NCBI GenBank assembly: GCA_016209005.1
Contig: JACQWZ010000097.1
Coordinates: 1 to 6,573, forward strand
DNA length: 6,573 nt
Source: Candidatus Kuenenbacteria bacterium
GTDB lineage: Bacteria > Patescibacteriota > Patescibacteriia > UBA2591 > PGYQ01
Direction of reading: 5' to 3'
Positions 4,966-6,573 of this stretch are shown here, in pieces (within the stretch, counting starts at the first letter, position 1; the number at the start of each line of letters is the position of its first letter). The notes beneath the pieces were generated by a model. It ran no database searches, was not told the DNA's origin, and worked only from the letters and a program-made list of their open reading frames with translations. Both the position numbers and the translations under genes were made by a program.

Positions 4966-6357
4966 TTAGGCACTGATTAAAAAGCATGGAATAATAATTT
5001 TATTTTTATCGCGAATAAAATTATTTTTCGAAAAAATATAATAAGGTAAGCTTTTGAAAATATTTTGAGCGGTATTTTTTAAAAATAAAAATTTTTCTTT
5101 TGATAAATTATCAGTATATTTTACTTCTATCAATTTTATTTTTTGTTTATTTAAATATTCATTGCCACAAACAAAATCAATTTCATTGTTCCCCTTTCTA
5201 TAAAATGAAATATATTGAAATTTGTCTTTTAAAATATTATAAACATAATTTTCAGCTAATTTTCCAATGTATTGATTTGAGATTATTTTCTGTTCAAAGT
5301 ATTCTGGATGAAAAGTAGTAAAAAAATTTGTGCTGGCAACATAGCCTTTTTTTTGCAATCTCTTTGATTTTCGAAATGATTTTGAATAATTATAAATAAC
5401 ATTAAAAAGCAAACTCTCATTAAAATAGTAGATATATTTTTTTAAAGTATTTAATTCAACCCCTGCTTCTTTAGATATATTTGTATATTCAATTATATTG
5501 CCCATTTCATTAATAAAAATTTGAAAAATAAATTTTAATTCATCAATTTTATCAACATCAAAAAGCCGTGGGATATCATATTCTATTGTTTTTTTATATA
5601 TGGCATCTGTAATATATTTATATATTTTTTGTTTGTCAGTTTTAAAAATTGTTTCGGGAAATTGATAATAAAGTAAATAATCTTCAAAAAGTTTTTCAAA
5701 TTTTGTTCCATATTGAGCAAGAAATAATTGATACTCATTCTGTTTGCGCGTAATTTTATCAAGATTAGCAATAGCAAATTTTTTATATTCTTTAATAATT
5801 TTATTTTCTACTTTGCTTATTTCTAAAAATTCCTCAAAATTTAAATGATTTAATTTAAATTCATAAATGCGACCCGCCAAACTTTCTGTTATTTTTTTCT
5901 TAATAAACAATGAGGAAGAACCGCTAATAATAAATTTTATTTTCCCTCTTGTGTCATAATATCTTTTTAAAATATGTTGCCATTTGTCTATATATTGAAT
6001 TTCGTCTAAAAATATAAATTTTAATGTGTCTGTTTCGCTGATTTTTTCTAAATACGTATTAAGATAATTATCTAAAGAAAGTTTTGAAGTCACTAATGCT
6101 TCATCAAAACTAATAAATAAAATATCTCGAGGCTTAACATTATTTTTATCCATTAAATATTGCATAACTTGTTTTATAAGAGTTGTTTTCCCTGTTCTTC
6201 TTAATCCAATAATGGATAAAATTTGTTCTTCATCTAAATATTTTATAAATTCATTAAATAATTTTCTTTTATATTGTTTTGCGCTAAACCAAGAAACACC
6301 ACCTTTCCAGTGTTGATTTTGTTTTTCAATTTCTTTTAATATTAGATCATTGTTCAT
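4966..6357 (-). CDS. ATP-binding protein, AAA_14 domain with DUF4143-type C-terminus
   Basis: This 463-aa soluble protein is a P-loop ATPase of the widespread AAA_14/DUF4143 type. The Walker A motif is GLRRTGKTT at 51-59 (K57 binds phosphate); Walker B is FIFLDEIQ at 114-121 (D118, E119); the sensor-like SGSSS is at 145-149; and LAGR at 160-163 holds the candidate arginine finger R163. A helical middle part (about 205-345) probably includes a winged-helix region. The C-terminal part has a PD-(D/E)XK-like pattern: E369 in GKLAEN, D394 in NEIDFV and E411-V-K413, the layout of a restriction-endonuclease-fold active site. The cellular role of the family is not established; it is common in accessory regions of bacteria and archaea. 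It is transcribed alone and leftward from a strong promoter. The DNA is visibly more AT-rich than the PBP gene, consistent with, but not proof of, separate origin. The start at 6357 is preceded by no Shine-Dalgarno sequence. Confidence 0.9.
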   Translation of the reverse strand: MNNDLILKEIEKQNQHWKGGVSWFSAKQYKRKLFNEFIKYLDEEQILSIIGLRRTGKTTLIKQVMQYLMDKNNVKPRDILFISFDEALVTSKLSLDNYLNTYLEKISETDTLKFIFLDEIQYIDKWQHILKRYYDTRGKIKFIISGSSSLFIKKKITESLAGRIYEFKLNHLNFEEFLEISKVENKIIKEYKKFAIANLDKITRKQNEYQLFLAQYGTKFEKLFEDYLLYYQFPETIFKTDKQKIYKYITDAIYKKTIEYDIPRLFDVDKIDELKFIFQIFINEMGNIIEYTNISKEAGVELNTLKKYIYYFNESLLFNVIYNYSKSFRKSKRLQKKGYVASTNFFTTFHPEYFEQKIISNQYIGKLAENYVYNILKDKFQYISFYRKGNNEIDFVCGNEYLNKQKIKLIEVKYTDNLSKEKFLFLKNTAQNIFKSLPYYIFSKNNFIRDKNKIIIPCFLISA

Positions 6358-6398
6358 ATAGACGTGGTTATTTATTTATAATTATACCCCTAACTATA

Positions 6399-6427
6399 AA
6401 TATAGTATTTATTATAATATTTGTCAA
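6399..6427 (-). promoter_or_regulatory. Near-consensus promoter of the ATPase gene
   Basis: On the minus strand a perfect TTGACA (6422-6427) is followed by a 17-base spacer and TATATT (6399-6404, 5 of 6). Transcription would start near 6392, giving a leader of about 35 bases. A second TATAAT (6381-6386) lies downstream without a matching -35 box. This is one of the two best promoters in the window, so the ATPase gene is probably expressed at a notable level unless repressed. Confidence 0.65.
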
Positions 6428-6573
6428 CCCGCTCGCAATATGCAAGTTAAAATATAGACGAAAGCCTCTCATATCTGCAAATAAAAATGTTGCCGAAATA
6501 AATGATATAATTAAAGTAAAAAATGTTAATAATATTTAACATTCTAAAAAATTATTTAATTTTTTAACTTTAA
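6428..6573. other. Upstream spacer with a palindrome, no convincing gene
   Basis: This stretch contains a perfect 8-bp inverted repeat, AATGTTAA (6522-6529) and TTAACATT (6536-6543), and beyond it an A/T-only palindrome (AAAAAATTA, TT, TAATTTTTT) at about 6546-6565. A plus-strand frame with no start codon runs from about 6423 to a TAA at 6537 and translates to ordinary-looking residues near its end (NVAEINDIIKVKN). It might be a decayed gene tail with a terminator-like palindrome over its stop codon, but the evidence is thin. Confidence 0.3.

Noticed and set aside
6450..6545. 31-codon minus-strand frame (MLNIINIF...)
   Set aside because: It consists almost entirely of AT-rich codons, has no ribosome binding site and partly covers the palindrome; it is no longer than expected by chance.

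Overview
The window is AT-rich, compact bacterial DNA. It reads with the standard code: tryptophan is TGG and no reading frame needs a recoded stop. None of the five genes has a GGAGG-type Shine-Dalgarno sequence. That, a class A penicillin-binding protein with C-terminal Ig-like domains, and a short protein paired with an AbiEii-type nucleotidyltransferase all suggest a Candidate Phyla Radiation (Patescibacteria, Parcubacteria-like) genome. This placement is inference from gene style; the window holds no marker RNA gene.

Layout. (1) Positions 1-138 hold an open frame that looks like a protein C-terminus, but the window's first codon in that frame is TAG. (2) A near-consensus promoter at 135-163 places the predicted transcription start on or next to the ATG at 170, so the first gene is probably leaderless. 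It drives a two-gene, 19-nt-overlapping toxin-antitoxin-like cassette: a 67-aa protein of unknown function and a 219-aa AbiEii/AbiGii-family nucleotidyltransferase. (3) Positions 1015-1337 contain no gene but hold a series of hairpins, a 21-bp direct repeat and a strong rightward terminator. This is a candidate structured RNA or a structured 3' UTR. (4) A leftward 953-aa bifunctional peptidoglycan glycosyltransferase/transpeptidase (PBP1A type) fills 1338-4199. (5) A 116-bp MITE-like palindromic element with inverted ends and a 5-bp target duplication lies 29 bp upstream of its start. A very AT-rich repetitive spacer follows. (6) A rightward GtrA-family membrane protein (4522-4926) converges on a leftward AAA ATPase with a DUF4143-type C-terminus (4966-6357). 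(7) The ATPase has a near-perfect promoter at 6399-6427; the last 146 bp contain no convincing gene.

The PBP and possibly GtrA act at the cell envelope (wall synthesis; movement of lipid-linked sugars). The nucleotidyltransferase cassette and the ATPase are accessory genes of the kind that move between genomes. The intergenic regions hold the least explained material: the hairpin series at 1030-1331 and the palindromic element at 4229-4344.
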